The translations under genes were made by a program, and so were the position numbers. Source: a gamma proteobacterium L18 (lineage in GTDB: Bacteria > Pseudomonadota > Gammaproteobacteria > Pseudomonadales > Pseudomonadaceae). Taken from it: a DNA stretch of 64,000 nt. Where the stretch lies: positions 254,866 through 318,865 of the forward strand of contig KI547171.1 of NCBI GenBank assembly GCA_000497835.1. The letters run 5' to 3'. The notes below the pieces were generated by a model that ran no database searches, had not been told where the DNA came from, and was given only the letters and a program-made list of their open reading frames with translations. Below are positions 8,631-17,949 of the stretch, piece after piece. How positions within the stretch are numbered: position 1 is the stretch's first letter; each line of letters opens with the position of its first letter.

Positions 8631-9425
8631 ATGAACAAGTTGGTCTTTGTGGCCGCGGGGCTCGCCTGCGCGAGTGTCTCGTTGCCCGGTCAGGCGTTTG
8701 ATCTGACCCCGGAGTTGATGCTCAACATCGACGCCACCGCCGCCAGTGATTACCGGGTGGGCGGCTTCTCGCTGACCCAGGGCAACCCCGCGCTGTTGAC
8801 CGCAGCCACCCTGGTGCACAAACCCAGTGGGGTGTTCGCCGGGGTGTTCACCACCAACGTCGACTTCGGCACCACCACGCGCCGGGAATTCGATTACTAC
8901 GCCGGCATTGCCCGGCCCCTGAGCCAGAACACGCGCTTTTCCCTGGCCTACGTGGCCTATGACTACCCAAAAGACAGCTGGGTGAATTTCCGCGAGTGGA
9001 TCGGCACCTTCGGCTTCTATGGCGCCACCCTGGGCGTCAAGTACTCCGACAGCCTGCAGAATCCGCCGGCCCGCGCCGCCCTGGCCGAAGAGCTGGCGCC
9101 CTATGGCGTGGTGATCAAGCCCCGACCCAAGGAGCGGCTGATCACCTGGCTGGAGTACAACGTGCCGCTGCCGTACCAGACCTTGCTCAACGTGCGCTAC
9201 GGCTACACCGACACCCATGACGAGCAGGCCTACCAATCGGGCGACGGCTCGTTCCGCAGCACCTACCGCGACTGGGGCGTATCGATCAGCAAGCCGTGGT
9301 TGGGCGTGCTGTGGAAGGCGGCCTACATCGACACCGACCTGTCCAAGGCCGAATGCTACTCGGCGTTCGGCAGCGCCGGGGACTGTTCTGCCACCGTGGT
9401 GGCGTCGGTGACCAAATCCTTTTAA
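8631..9425 (+). CDS. TorF family putative outer-membrane porin
   Basis: Predicted 264-aa protein with signal peptide (MNKLVFVAAGLACASVSLPGQA) and alternating beta-strand pattern; TAASDYRVGGFSLTQGNPAL and FDYYAGIARPLS fit the TorF/Gcw_chp family, and it ends in Phe as many outer-membrane barrels do (VASVTKSF). The start at 8631 was chosen over 8586 because the signal peptide begins there and GGAG is 10 bases upstream. The 143-base gap before it may hold its own promoter. Likely passage for the substrate of the neighbouring hydrolases (inference). Confidence 0.75.
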   Translation: MNKLVFVAAGLACASVSLPGQAFDLTPELMLNIDATAASDYRVGGFSLTQGNPALLTAATLVHKPSGVFAGVFTTNVDFGTTTRREFDYYAGIARPLSQNTRFSLAYVAYDYPKDSWVNFREWIGTFGFYGATLGVKYSDSLQNPPARAALAEELAPYGVVIKPRPKERLITWLEYNVPLPYQTLLNVRYGYTDTHDEQAYQSGDGSFRSTYRDWGVSISKPWLGVLWKAAYIDTDLSKAECYSAFGSAGDCSATVVASVTKSF

Positions 9426-9439
9426 GCCGAGGCATGCAC

Positions 9440-11290
9440 ATGAAGTTCGCAAAAACATTCAACGCCATTACCTGTGCACTGGCCCTGGCGCTGCTCGCCA
9501 GCCAAGCCACCCTGGCAGCGCAGCCGGGGGCCGAAGAGGGCCCGGCGCGCACCTGGCAAGCCTTCTGGGGCAAGCGGGTCACGGGCTACCTGACCACCGC
9601 CGATGGCACCCAACTGCGCTATTCGGTGCTGCTGCCCAAGGGCGAAGGACGCTTCCCGGTGGTGGTGCGCTACAGCGGCTATGACTCGGGCAGCATCGGC
9701 GGCCCGGCCTACCTGCAAGACAATGAAACCTTCTCGGTGGCCACCGACAAGCAGTTGCTTGAGCATGGGTACGCGGTGATGGGCGTGCAGGCAAGGGGCA
9801 CGGGTTGTTCCCAGGGCACCTTCGATTTCCTCGGCCCGGCCTATGGCACTGATGGTCATGACGCCATCGAGTTTGCCGCTGGGCAGCCGTGGTCCAATGG
9901 CAACATCGGCATGTTCGGCTGGTCGTGGGCCGGCATGTCGCAGCTGATGACCGCCGAAGCGCAGCCGCCGCACCTGAAGGCCATCGCCCCGGGCATGGTC
10001 ATCGGCGATGCGCGCAGCGACAGCTGGGCGCCGGGCGGCGTGCCGGACCAGGCGTTTACCACGTCGTGGCACTGGTTCCTGGACATGCGCTGGCAGGCGG
10101 TGAAGGCCAGTGCCGAGGCCGAGCACGATGAGCGCTGCCTGGCTCAGGTCACCCAGAACCAGGCCAAGGTGGTCAGCACCTCGCTGATGTACAACCTGCT
10201 GCGCCACCCGTTGCGGGACGCTTGGACGATGCAGCGCAGCCCCCGCGAACACGCTGACCGCATCAAGGTGCCGGTGTTGTCCATGCACACTTGGCAGGAT
10301 GAAGCGGTGCTGGCCCGCGAGGGGTATTACCAGGAGCGTTTGGACCCCAAGCAACTGTGGATGGTGGAGTCCAGCGGCGGCCACAACCTGTACGAGTCCA
10401 AGCGATTCCGGCACACGCTGATCGCCTTCCTCGACCGTTTCGTCAAGGGTGAGCAAAACGGTTTCGAGAAAACCCCGCGGGTGGAAATCTGGCAGGAAAC
10501 CGTGGCCGACAAGCGCGAGGGCGGGCGGCACGAGCCCAACGAAACCGCGCGGCCGGGCTGGGTGATCGAGCGTGATCACTACCCGGTCAGCGTCAAACCG
10601 GTGACCTTCACCCTGGGCGAGCACGGCAGCCTGGTGGAGAACGGGCAGGGCGGCGGGGCGCCGGACAGCTACAACTATCCGATCCCGGGGCCCGAGGTGG
10701 ACACCTTCCTCAACGACAATGCCTGGGGGCCGCAGCACCCGGTGTGGAAGCAGGGCAGCCTTGCTTACACCAGCCCGCCGATGCAACGCGACCTGCTGAC
10801 CTACGGCACCGCCAGCGCCGACCTGTGGCTGACCACATTCCTGGCGCCCGACACCGACCTGCAGGTAACGGTCACCGAGGTGCGCCCCGATGGCCAGGAA
10901 GTGTTCGTGCAGCGTGGCTGGCTGCGCATGTCGCTGCGCAAACTGGACGAGGCGCGCTCTACGGTTTTGCGCCCGTGGTTGCTGGATGAGCCGGATGGCA
11001 TTCAACCGATGCTGCCCAACGTGCCGGCCCTGGGCCGTGTCGAGATCCCGCCGTTCTCCCATGCCTTCCGCAAGGGCTCGCGCCTGCGCCTGTGGGTGGA
11101 CACGCCTTCAGGCACCGGTGGCTATGGCTTCAGTTATTTCTCCATCCCCAGCCGCAACACCCTGTTGCATGACCAGGCCCATCCCTCGCGGCTTGTGCTG
11201 GGAGAATTGCCCGGCGTGAGCGTGCCGGCCGCCCGGCCTGCCTGTGGTGCGCTGCTCAAACAACCTTGCCGTCCCGACCCATTGAACTGA
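9440..11290 (+). CDS. CocE/NonD family hydrolase (X-Pro dipeptidyl-peptidase S15-like)
   Basis: Predicted 616-aa secreted alpha/beta hydrolase with signal peptide (ITCALALALLASQATLAA). The nucleophile elbow GWSWAG, the preceding DAIEFAAGQPWSNGNIGMFG, HTWQDE and the later GGHNLYES segment match the CocE/glutaryl-7-ACA acylase group, and the C-terminal jelly-roll (about 400-600) is present. Family members cleave esters or amides, such as cocaine esterase or alpha-amino-acid ester hydrolase. Start at ATG 9440, seven bases after GAGG; an ATG at 9434 is too close to it. The 14-base gap to the porin gene indicates one operon. Confidence 0.82.
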   Translation: MKFAKTFNAITCALALALLASQATLAAQPGAEEGPARTWQAFWGKRVTGYLTTADGTQLRYSVLLPKGEGRFPVVVRYSGYDSGSIGGPAYLQDNETFSVATDKQLLEHGYAVMGVQARGTGCSQGTFDFLGPAYGTDGHDAIEFAAGQPWSNGNIGMFGWSWAGMSQLMTAEAQPPHLKAIAPGMVIGDARSDSWAPGGVPDQAFTTSWHWFLDMRWQAVKASAEAEHDERCLAQVTQNQAKVVSTSLMYNLLRHPLRDAWTMQRSPREHADRIKVPVLSMHTWQDEAVLAREGYYQERLDPKQLWMVESSGGHNLYESKRFRHTLIAFLDRFVKGEQNGFEKTPRVEIWQETVADKREGGRHEPNETARPGWVIERDHYPVSVKPVTFTLGEHGSLVENGQGGGAPDSYNYPIPGPEVDTFLNDNAWGPQHPVWKQGSLAYTSPPMQRDLLTYGTASADLWLTTFLAPDTDLQVTVTEVRPDGQEVFVQRGWLRMSLRKLDEARSTVLRPWLLDEPDGIQPMLPNVPALGRVEIPPFSHAFRKGSRLRLWVDTPSGTGGYGFSYFSIPSRNTLLHDQAHPSRLVLGELPGVSVPAARPACGALLKQPCRPDPLN

Positions 11291-11302
11291 CAGGAAGTAA
11301 CC

Positions 11303-11872
11303 ATGAAGACGATGACCAAGACACTGACCGGCCTGGCCCTGGCCGCCGCTACCCTGGCCAGCACGGCGTTTGCCGCCGAGCTCAAGGAACACATCCCCAA
11401 TCGCCTGACCCATGAACTGGTGATGCAGATCGACGTCAAGCTGGGGCCGCAGGAAGACATGGGCAAAGGCCCGGATGGCGCGCGCATCAACTACCCGATC
11501 ATGGGTGGCACCTTTGTCGGCAAGGGCATGAAAGGCACGGTGGTGCCCGGTGGCGCGGACATGTCGGTGACCCGTGATGACGGGGTGACGATGATCAATG
11601 CGTTGTATCGCCTCAAGACCGACGACGGGCAGATCATCCTGATCAACAACGCCGGCATCTGGCGGTTGAACGAGTCGGGGCTGGCCAAGAAGGCCAAGGG
11701 GCTGGAGATCAAGGACATGAAGGAAAGCGACTTCTACTGCCGCACCGTGCCGTCCTTCAAGACCTCGCCGGGGGCGCATGCGTGGCTCAACGACTACATC
11801 TTCACCGGCACCATTGATGGGGTGAGTGAGCATGAAGTGTTGATCAGCGTGTATCGCGTGGGCGGCCAGTAA
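11303..11872 (+). CDS. DUF3237 domain-containing exported protein
   Basis: Predicted 189-aa protein with signal peptide (ALAAATLASTAFAAE) followed by a DUF3237 domain: MQIDVKLGPQEDMGKGPDG, GTFVGKGMKGTVVPGGAD and VPSFKTSPGAHAWLND are characteristic. The function of DUF3237 is not established. Twelve bases after the CocE-type gene with AGGAAG before the ATG, so it is probably the last gene of the TetR-linked set. Confidence 0.8.
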   Translation: MKTMTKTLTGLALAAATLASTAFAAELKEHIPNRLTHELVMQIDVKLGPQEDMGKGPDGARINYPIMGGTFVGKGMKGTVVPGGADMSVTRDDGVTMINALYRLKTDDGQIILINNAGIWRLNESGLAKKAKGLEIKDMKESDFYCRTVPSFKTSPGAHAWLNDYIFTGTIDGVSEHEVLISVYRVGGQ

Positions 11873-11888
11873 CGCCTCGCCGTGCGTG

Positions 11889-12127
11889 GCAGGAGCCGGC
11901 CTTGGCCGTGATACAGGCGCCGCCGTCCTGTATCAGCAACTGTCTTGAAATGGCGTCGCCTGCATCGCGACTAAAGTCGGCTCCTACACCGTCCGGGGTA
12001 GGAGCCGGCCTTGGCCGCGATGCAGGCGCCGCCGTCCTGTAGCAGCTGCCGAAGGCGGCGTCTGGCGCACGCGGTGTATCAGATACTCCGCAGCGCCTGT
12101 GACGCGGCCTTCGGCCGCTGCTACAGG
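11889..12127. repeat. Cluster of type-1 and type-2 palindromic repeats
   Basis: Between the convergent DUF3237 and siderophore-receptor genes. Contains a half copy of the type-1 repeat (11889-11925), a full type-1 palindrome (11953-12032), and a type-2 palindrome (12036-12127) bounded by CCTGTAGCAGCTGCCGAAGG and CGGCCGCTGCTACAGG. Position between convergent stops fits a bidirectional terminator or mRNA-stabilising role. Confidence 0.8.
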
Positions 12128-12142
12128 ACAGTGGGCAAAGCG

Positions 12143-14461
12143 TCAGAACGAATAATCAGCCGTCAAAATCGCTGCCCGACCATCACCCGGCACGGCCCAG
12201 CCGTTGTTGCGGATGCGGGTCAGGTAGTGCTTGTCGAACAGGTTGTTGACGTTCAGGCGCAGGTCCAGGTTGCGGTTGACCTTGTAGCCCAGCATGGCGC
12301 GGTGCACGGTGTACCCCGACGCGGTCGGGGCGTTGTCGGCGCTGGCCAGGTACTGCTTGCTTTGGGTGGTCAGGCCATAGCCTACCTGGAAGTTGTTGGG
12401 CAGGTCGTACAGGGTCCACAGGCTGGCGGCATTGCGCGGGGTGAAGGTCAATGGCTTGCCTTTTTGCGCGTCGATGCCGGTGCTTTCCTTGGTGAAGTCA
12501 CTCACGCTCTGCAGCACCTGGGTGTTGAGGTAGGTGTAGTTGGCAAACACCTTCCACTTGTCGGTGATGGCGCCGGTCAAACCCAGGGTGGCGCCATCAA
12601 CACGGGCCTGGCCGTCCAACGCCTGCTGGCCGGACAGGTTGCTTGGGTCATTGCTGGCCACTTTGTAATTGGTGCGGTCGTTGCGGAACACCGAGGCACT
12701 CAGCGACAGGGCATCGTCGAAGAAGTCCCACTTGGTGCCGATTTCATAGGTGATCGACTTTTCCGGGTCGGCGTCGCAGTTGTTGCTGGCTTTGGTGGTG
12801 CCCCGCGCGGCGGTGAAGCAGCTGCCGTTGACGGTGGCCTGGGACGGTGTCTTGCTGTTGCCATAGGCTACGTAGATGCTGCCGTTTTCCGCCGGTTTGT
12901 AGACGATGGCCATGCGGTACGAAGTCAGGTCATCGCTGTTGTGGTAGCGCGTGCCGGGAGTGACCACGCCAGTGGTGGCAATGGCGTCGGTCACCGAGCT
13001 GCCTTCGTTGCGCTCGTAACGCACGCCACCGTTCACTTCCCATTGATCGTTGAGCTTGAGGGTGTCAAACGCATAAGCGGCGCGGTTGTTCAACTCGCCG
13101 TCGATGTGGGCGGTCTTGGTGAAGTTCACCGGGCCGTTCCAGGTCGAGTCCGGGTTGCTGATGCTCACCGGTGGCGCAACGACGGTAGCCCCGCTGCTGG
13201 TGCGCATCCAGTTGCCGGTGTCAGCTTCGTATTCTTCGCGGGTCAGGGCGATGCCGGTCACCAGGGTGTGCTGGATGAAGCCGGTGTTGAAGTGGCTGGT
13301 GACATCCGTCTGGTTGGTGAAAATCTTGTTCTGCGTGCGGCGAGCGTTGCCCAGCGAACCGCCGCTTGGCTGGAAGTAACCCGGTGCCAGGCCACTGGCG
13401 CAGGCCGCGCCGGTGATGGTGGTGCCACTGGCCAGGCAGGCGGTGGACGCGCCTTCAGGGCCGGAAACGAAGCTCTCCTGGCGCACGCGCGCCGCGCGGC
13501 TGAAGTTGCGGATCGATACGTCGTCGTTGAAATCATGCTCCAGCTTGAGGCTGAAGGCGTCGGTGCTGATTTCCTGCTTGTTGACGTTGTGGTAGCCGTA
13601 ATAGTCATCCCAGCCCGCGCCCGGCAGGCGCTTGCCGTTGTAGATGGGGATGCCGAACTGCGGGGTGTTGTCGTCTTTCTGGTGCTCGTAGCTCAGGGTC
13701 ACGCGGGTGGGGGTGCCCAGGCCGAAGGCGATCGACGGCGCCACGCCCCAGCGCTCGTAGTCTTCGTAGTCGCGGCCGGGCACGTCGTTGCCGTGGGCCA
13801 TCAGGTTGAGACGGAACGCGGTGGTGTCCGACAGCTTCTGATTGGTGTCAATCGTGGCGCGCTTGTAGTTATCGGTGCCCACGCCGCCGCTGATCTTGGT
13901 GAAGTCGCGCAGCTGCGGGCTTTTGGTGACGATGTTGATGGTGCCGCCCACCGATCCCGATCCCGAATACACGGAGCTGGCGCCGTTGACCACTTCCACC
14001 TGCTCCAGGTTGAAGGGGTCGGTGCGGCTGTACTGGGCGCTGTCCTTCACGCCGTCGACGTAGATGTCGTTGCTGGCCGAAAAGCCGCGCAGGTTGATGC
14101 TGTCGCCATAGCCGCTGCCGCCTTCACCCGCGCCAAACGTGATGCCTGGCACGGTGCTGAGGATCTGCTGCATGGTCAGCAGGTTCTGGTCTTCGATCAC
14201 TTCCTTGGGAACAACGGTGATGGTCTGCGGCGTGTCGCGCAGCGCCTCGGTGTACTTGGCCGAGGCCGGGGCGCTGGGCTTGTAGGTGCTGTCGGATTGA
14301 CCCTCGACGGTGGTGGCGCCCAGTTGCAGGGTGCCGTTGCCTTCGTCGGTGTTTGTATCGGCAGCGAATACATATCCGCCTTGGGCGGCGACCGCCAAGC
14401 CAACGGCTGTGGCCAGCAGGTGACGCTGGGAATACAGGGTTGACTCTGTTCTTGTTGCCAT
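12143..14461 (-). CDS. TonB-dependent siderophore receptor (catecholate type, Fiu/PiuA-like)
   Basis: Predicted 772-aa outer-membrane receptor. After a signal peptide come the plug (RDTPQTITVVPKEVIEDQN, INLRGFSASNDIYVDGVKD, VNGASSVYSGSGSVGGTINI) and a 22-strand barrel ending in ADYSF. Overall similarity is to Fiu/PiuA-type receptors, which import iron-catecholate complexes and admit siderophore-conjugated beta-lactams. The divergent Sel1-repeat gene is the usual neighbour of this receptor in Pseudomonas. Iron/Fur regulation is expected from the family; a clear Fur box was not found by eye. Confidence 0.88.
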   Translation of the reverse strand: MATRTESTLYSQRHLLATAVGLAVAAQGGYVFAADTNTDEGNGTLQLGATTVEGQSDSTYKPSAPASAKYTEALRDTPQTITVVPKEVIEDQNLLTMQQILSTVPGITFGAGEGGSGYGDSINLRGFSASNDIYVDGVKDSAQYSRTDPFNLEQVEVVNGASSVYSGSGSVGGTINIVTKSPQLRDFTKISGGVGTDNYKRATIDTNQKLSDTTAFRLNLMAHGNDVPGRDYEDYERWGVAPSIAFGLGTPTRVTLSYEHQKDDNTPQFGIPIYNGKRLPGAGWDDYYGYHNVNKQEISTDAFSLKLEHDFNDDVSIRNFSRAARVRQESFVSGPEGASTACLASGTTITGAACASGLAPGYFQPSGGSLGNARRTQNKIFTNQTDVTSHFNTGFIQHTLVTGIALTREEYEADTGNWMRTSSGATVVAPPVSISNPDSTWNGPVNFTKTAHIDGELNNRAAYAFDTLKLNDQWEVNGGVRYERNEGSSVTDAIATTGVVTPGTRYHNSDDLTSYRMAIVYKPAENGSIYVAYGNSKTPSQATVNGSCFTAARGTTKASNNCDADPEKSITYEIGTKWDFFDDALSLSASVFRNDRTNYKVASNDPSNLSGQQALDGQARVDGATLGLTGAITDKWKVFANYTYLNTQVLQSVSDFTKESTGIDAQKGKPLTFTPRNAASLWTLYDLPNNFQVGYGLTTQSKQYLASADNAPTASGYTVHRAMLGYKVNRNLDLRLNVNNLFDKHYLTRIRNNGWAVPGDGRAAILTADYSF

Positions 14462-14588
14462 TCGGTGTTGCTCCCCATGTGTGAATGGGATGCGATCGTA
14501 ATTGAAACTAATTCCCAGTTGAAGTACTTTGTAAAGAAATTGTAAGCGTTAGCAAATATTTCTGATTTCCAGGGGCTTGGGGGCAACA
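14462..14588. promoter_or_regulatory. Divergent promoter region of receptor and Sel1 genes (possible Fur site)
   Basis: AT-rich 127-base divergent region. The segment near 14498-14516 (GTAATTGAAACTAATTCCC) agrees only partly with the 19-bp Fur consensus, about 11 positions by eye. Other AT-rich stretches downstream could also serve. Confidence 0.25.
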
Positions 14589-15299
14589 GTGACGGACGTT
14601 TCAGCCAATCTGCAGGACAACCCTCGGGCGTACGCAAAGGTGGTCATGCGTGCTGCCTCGCTGGGGGACAGCGACGCCCAGGCTACCTTGGGGCAACTGT
14701 TGCTGGACGGGCAGGGTATAGCACGCGATGCCCGGCTGGCGCTGACCTGGTTCCGGATTGCCGCGCGCCAGGGGCATACCATGGCCATCAACATGACCGG
14801 TCGCTGCCTGGAGCATGGTTGGGGCTGCGAGGTGGATTTGCCGGGCGCTGCGTTTGAGTACCGCAAGGCCGGCGGGCTGGGGCTGGACTGGGGGCTGTAT
14901 AACTTTGCCCAACTGCTGACCCGCGGGCGCGGTGTGGAACAGGACCTGGCCGCGGCCTACGGGTTGTTTCGCCAGGCGGCCAACCTGGGGCATGCCAAGT
15001 CGATGAACCTGCTGGGGCGTTTCCATCACGAGGGTGTGGTGGTGGCGCGGGACGAGGCCCAGGCCGAGCACTGGTACCGGCTGGCGGCGCTGGGTGGCGA
15101 CTTTCGTGGGCAATACAACCATGCGGCGGTGCTGGTACAGCGGGGGCGGGTGGAGGAGGCGTGTGGCTGGCTGGAAAAAGCGTTGGCCAGCGCCACGCCG
15201 GGGTTTCTACAGGCTGCTGGGCCGGTGCTGGTTGCCTCAGGCCACGCAGCGATCCGGGCAATGGGCGAGCGCTACCTGGGCACCCGCTCGCCGGCGTAG
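14589..15299 (+). CDS. Sel1-like (TPR) repeat protein
   Basis: Predicted 236-aa protein of tandem Sel1-like repeats: GDSDAQATLGQLLLDGQGIA, WFRIAARQGHTMAINMTGR, NFAQLLTRGRGVEQD, LFRQAANLGHAKSMNLLGRF and WYRLAALGGD are successive units. Such solenoids mediate protein-protein contacts; no enzymatic role is expected. The GTG start at 14589 is preferred to TTG 14577 because a G-rich ribosome-binding stretch precedes it. In Pseudomonas this gene type sits beside the Fiu/PiuA receptor, as here. It ends 10 bases from the convergent oxidoreductase stop. Confidence 0.78.
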   Translation: MTDVSANLQDNPRAYAKVVMRAASLGDSDAQATLGQLLLDGQGIARDARLALTWFRIAARQGHTMAINMTGRCLEHGWGCEVDLPGAAFEYRKAGGLGLDWGLYNFAQLLTRGRGVEQDLAAAYGLFRQAANLGHAKSMNLLGRFHHEGVVVARDEAQAEHWYRLAALGGDFRGQYNHAAVLVQRGRVEEACGWLEKALASATPGFLQAAGPVLVASGHAAIRAMGERYLGTRSPA

Positions 15300-15309
15300 C
15301 CGCGAAATA

Positions 15310-16311
15310 TCAGACCAGGTCGTGCGGCTGCATCGTCAGGATGATCTTGCCTACGTTCTCCGCCGATTCCATGCGCCGATGCGCATCGCCGGCGCGGGCC
15401 AATGGAAAGGAACTGTCCACCACCGGTTCGAGGCTGCCGGCGCCGTCAAAACGCTCCAGCCAATGCGCCCGAAAGCGTTGCACCATGGCGTGTTTTTCCG
15501 GCTGGCTGCGCGACTTCATGACCGTGCCCATGATCTGCAAGTGCCGGTAGAGGATGTGCTCCAGCGCCACACTGACCTCACCGCCGCCCCCCATGATACC
15601 CACCTGCACCAGCCGCCCGCCGTTGGCCAGCGAGGCGATGTTGCGGGCAAAGTAGGGTGCGCCGACAAAGTCGATGATCACGTCGACGCCACGCCCGTTG
15701 GTCTTGTCCGCGATCACCGCCGCGAAATCCTCGGCCTTGTAGTCGATGGCCACGGCGGCGCCCAGGTGTTCGACCCGCGCCGCCTTGCTGGCTTCGGTGG
15801 TGGCGTAGACGGTGGCGCCGGTGGCGTAAGCCAACTGCACGGCCGCCGAGCCTACGCCGCCGGCCGCGGCATGAATCAATACACTGTCACCGACTTTCAA
15901 TCGTCCCAAGTGCAGCATCGCTTCGTGGGCGGTGACGAATACCTCAGGAATCGCTGCGGCATGCACGTAATCCAGCTGCGCCGGGATCGGCAGGGCCATG
16001 CGGTAATCGATGCGCGCCAGTTCTGCGTAGGCACCGCCGCCGACTACGCCCATTACCCGGTCGCCCACCTGGTAGCCGACTACCTCACTGCCGATGGCGA
16101 CAACCTCACCAGCGATTTCCAGGCCCATGAGGGTCGAATCGCCGAAATGGGGCCGGCCATAGCCGCCGGTGCGATGGGTCAGGTCGGCGCGGTTGACGCC
16201 GGCGGCGTAAACCCGCACCAGCAGGTCGGTGGCACGCACCTCAGGTGCTGGCGCGTCGGTCAGGCGCAATACGTCGGCATCGCCGAAGGTGTCGAAGGTG
16301 ATCGCTTTCAT
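15310..16311 (-). CDS. Zinc-independent quinone oxidoreductase (MDR superfamily)
   Basis: Predicted 333-aa NAD(P)H-dependent enzyme of the medium-chain dehydrogenase family. The GroES-like N-domain (VRVYAAGVNRADLTHRTGGY), the cofactor-binding HAAAGGVGSAAVQLAYATGA, and the absence of the zinc-binding cysteine cluster point to the quinone reductase subgroup (PIG3/QOR-like). The 10-base gap after the aldehyde dehydrogenase gene implies co-transcription. Substrate unknown. Confidence 0.82.
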   Translation of the reverse strand: MKAITFDTFGDADVLRLTDAPAPEVRATDLLVRVYAAGVNRADLTHRTGGYGRPHFGDSTLMGLEIAGEVVAIGSEVVGYQVGDRVMGVVGGGAYAELARIDYRMALPIPAQLDYVHAAAIPEVFVTAHEAMLHLGRLKVGDSVLIHAAAGGVGSAAVQLAYATGATVYATTEASKAARVEHLGAAVAIDYKAEDFAAVIADKTNGRGVDVIIDFVGAPYFARNIASLANGGRLVQVGIMGGGGEVSVALEHILYRHLQIMGTVMKSRSQPEKHAMVQRFRAHWLERFDGAGSLEPVVDSSFPLARAGDAHRRMESAENVGKIILTMQPHDLV

Positions 16312-16321
16312 GATGGGCTCC

Positions 16322-17758
16322 TCAAATCTGGCTGATGAATTTGTTGGTCAGGTAATGCTCGATGCCTTCGGTGCCGCCTTCCGAGCCATGGCCGCTTTCT
16401 TTCAGGCCGCCAAAGGGCAGTTCGGTGGCGACGATGCGGTACTGGTTGATGCCGATCATGCCGGCCTCCAGGCCGTCGGCCACATCGATGGCGGTGCGGG
16501 CATCGCGGGTGAAGGCATAGGCCGACAGCCCATAGGGCAGGCGATTGGCTTCAGTGAGGCCGTCGGCCAGGGTGTCGAAGGGCATCAGCACGGCAATGGG
16601 GCCGAAGGGTTCTTCATGCATGACGCGGGCGTTCATGGGCACGTCGGCCAGCACCGTCGGTTCGAAGAAAAAGCCCGGGCCCTCGATGCGCTTGCCACCG
16701 GTCAGCACCCGGGCGCCGCAGGCCACGGCGTCGTCGACCAGGTCCTGCATTTTCTGCAACTGGCGGGGGTTGGCCAGCGGGCCTACCTGCACGCCGGCCT
16801 GCAAACCATCGCCAACCTTGAGTGCCTGGGTGGCCCTGACGAAATGCGTGGCGAAGCGTCCATAGGATTCGCGCTGGATGAGAAAACGCGTGGAAGAAAT
16901 GCACACCTGACCGGTGCCGCGAAAACGATTCGCTGCACCCTCCACGGCGGCCTTCTCAACGTCGCCGTCGTTGAACACCAGCACCGGACCATGCCCACCC
17001 AATTCCAGGGTGATGGGCTTCACCCCTTCGGCGGCCCGCGCCGACAGCAAACGGCCAATCGGCACAGAACCGGTAAAGGTAACCTTGCGGATTACCGGCG
17101 AGGCGATCAGGTGTTTGGACACCTGGTCCGGCACGCCGAACACCACTTGCAGCACGCCCTTGGGCAGCCCCGCATCGTCCAGCGCGTGGGCCAGGGCCAA
17201 GGCGGTGGACGGGCTTTCTTCGCCCGGCTTGATGATCACGCTGCAGCCGGCTGCCAGTGCTGCCGACAGCTTGCGCGCCGGGGTGATGGCCGGGAAGTTC
17301 CACGGTGTGAAGGCTGCGACAGGGCCGATGGCCTGACGCTTGACCAGTTGCAGCACGCCGGGGCGATTGGCGGGCACGACACGGCCATCGATGCGCCGCG
17401 CGCTTTCGCCGAACCATTCGAAGTACTCGGCGGCCCGTTGCACCTCGTCGCGGCTTTCAGCCAGGGGCTTGCCTTCTTCCAGGGTCATTTGCGTGGCGAT
17501 GTGCTCGGCGCGCTCGCGGATCAGGTCGGCGGCTTTTTTCAGCACGCGGGCCCGTTCGGCAGGGGGCGTTTGCCGCCATGCGTCGAACGCTGGTCCCGTG
17601 GCGGTGAGTGCACGGTCCAGATCCGCCTGGGTCGCCAGCGGCACACAGCCCAGGGTTTGCTGGTTGGCGGGGTTGATCACGGGCGCTGTGGCGCGTTCGC
17701 CAGCGCTGATCCATTGACCATCGATGAAGAGGTGTAGCGGAGCGTAGAGAGCATTCAT
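16322..17758 (-). CDS. NAD(P)-dependent aldehyde dehydrogenase, succinate-semialdehyde type (GabD-like)
   Basis: Predicted 478-aa aldehyde dehydrogenase. The cofactor/oxyanion segments FTPWNFPAITPARKLSAALA, FTGSVPIGR, the general base in LELGGHGPVLVF and the catalytic cysteine in GTGQVCISSTRF are all present; the C-terminal GGLKESGHGSEGG is typical of succinate-semialdehyde dehydrogenases. Start at 17758 by AAGGTG and alignment with the family N-terminus. Paired with the quinone oxidoreductase and divergent from a LysR regulator, so the pair is probably induced by a carbonyl compound. The true substrate may not be succinate semialdehyde. Confidence 0.82.
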   Translation of the reverse strand: MNALYAPLHLFIDGQWISAGERATAPVINPANQQTLGCVPLATQADLDRALTATGPAFDAWRQTPPAERARVLKKAADLIRERAEHIATQMTLEEGKPLAESRDEVQRAAEYFEWFGESARRIDGRVVPANRPGVLQLVKRQAIGPVAAFTPWNFPAITPARKLSAALAAGCSVIIKPGEESPSTALALAHALDDAGLPKGVLQVVFGVPDQVSKHLIASPVIRKVTFTGSVPIGRLLSARAAEGVKPITLELGGHGPVLVFNDGDVEKAAVEGAANRFRGTGQVCISSTRFLIQRESYGRFATHFVRATQALKVGDGLQAGVQVGPLANPRQLQKMQDLVDDAVACGARVLTGGKRIEGPGFFFEPTVLADVPMNARVMHEEPFGPIAVLMPFDTLADGLTEANRLPYGLSAYAFTRDARTAIDVADGLEAGMIGINQYRIVATELPFGGLKESGHGSEGGTEGIEHYLTNKFISQI

Positions 17759-17949
17759 GGGGGCACCTTCGTTCAGCCAGGGGAAGCGCAAGCTGCGCTG
17801 TTGCAACGAAGTCTAGGGAGCGGGCGTCCGGGGATTAAGCCGTGCCCGAGGGAATCAATCTTCCACCCGAAGGGAAAGTGACGCCTTGCCTGCCCGGGCG
17901 TTTCGGATGGATGATGCGCGGCACCATGATCAGGGCGAAGGGGTAGGCA

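Noticed and set aside
12011-14443. 810-codon plus-strand open frame opposite the siderophore receptor
   Set aside because: A shadow frame caused by high GC. The opposite strand encodes a complete TonB-dependent receptor with signal peptide, plug and barrel motifs; the plus frame has no recognisable domain.
14498-14516. A definite Fur box upstream of the siderophore receptor
   Set aside because: Only about 11 of 19 positions agree with the consensus by eye, too weak for a firm call; kept only as a tentative promoter note.
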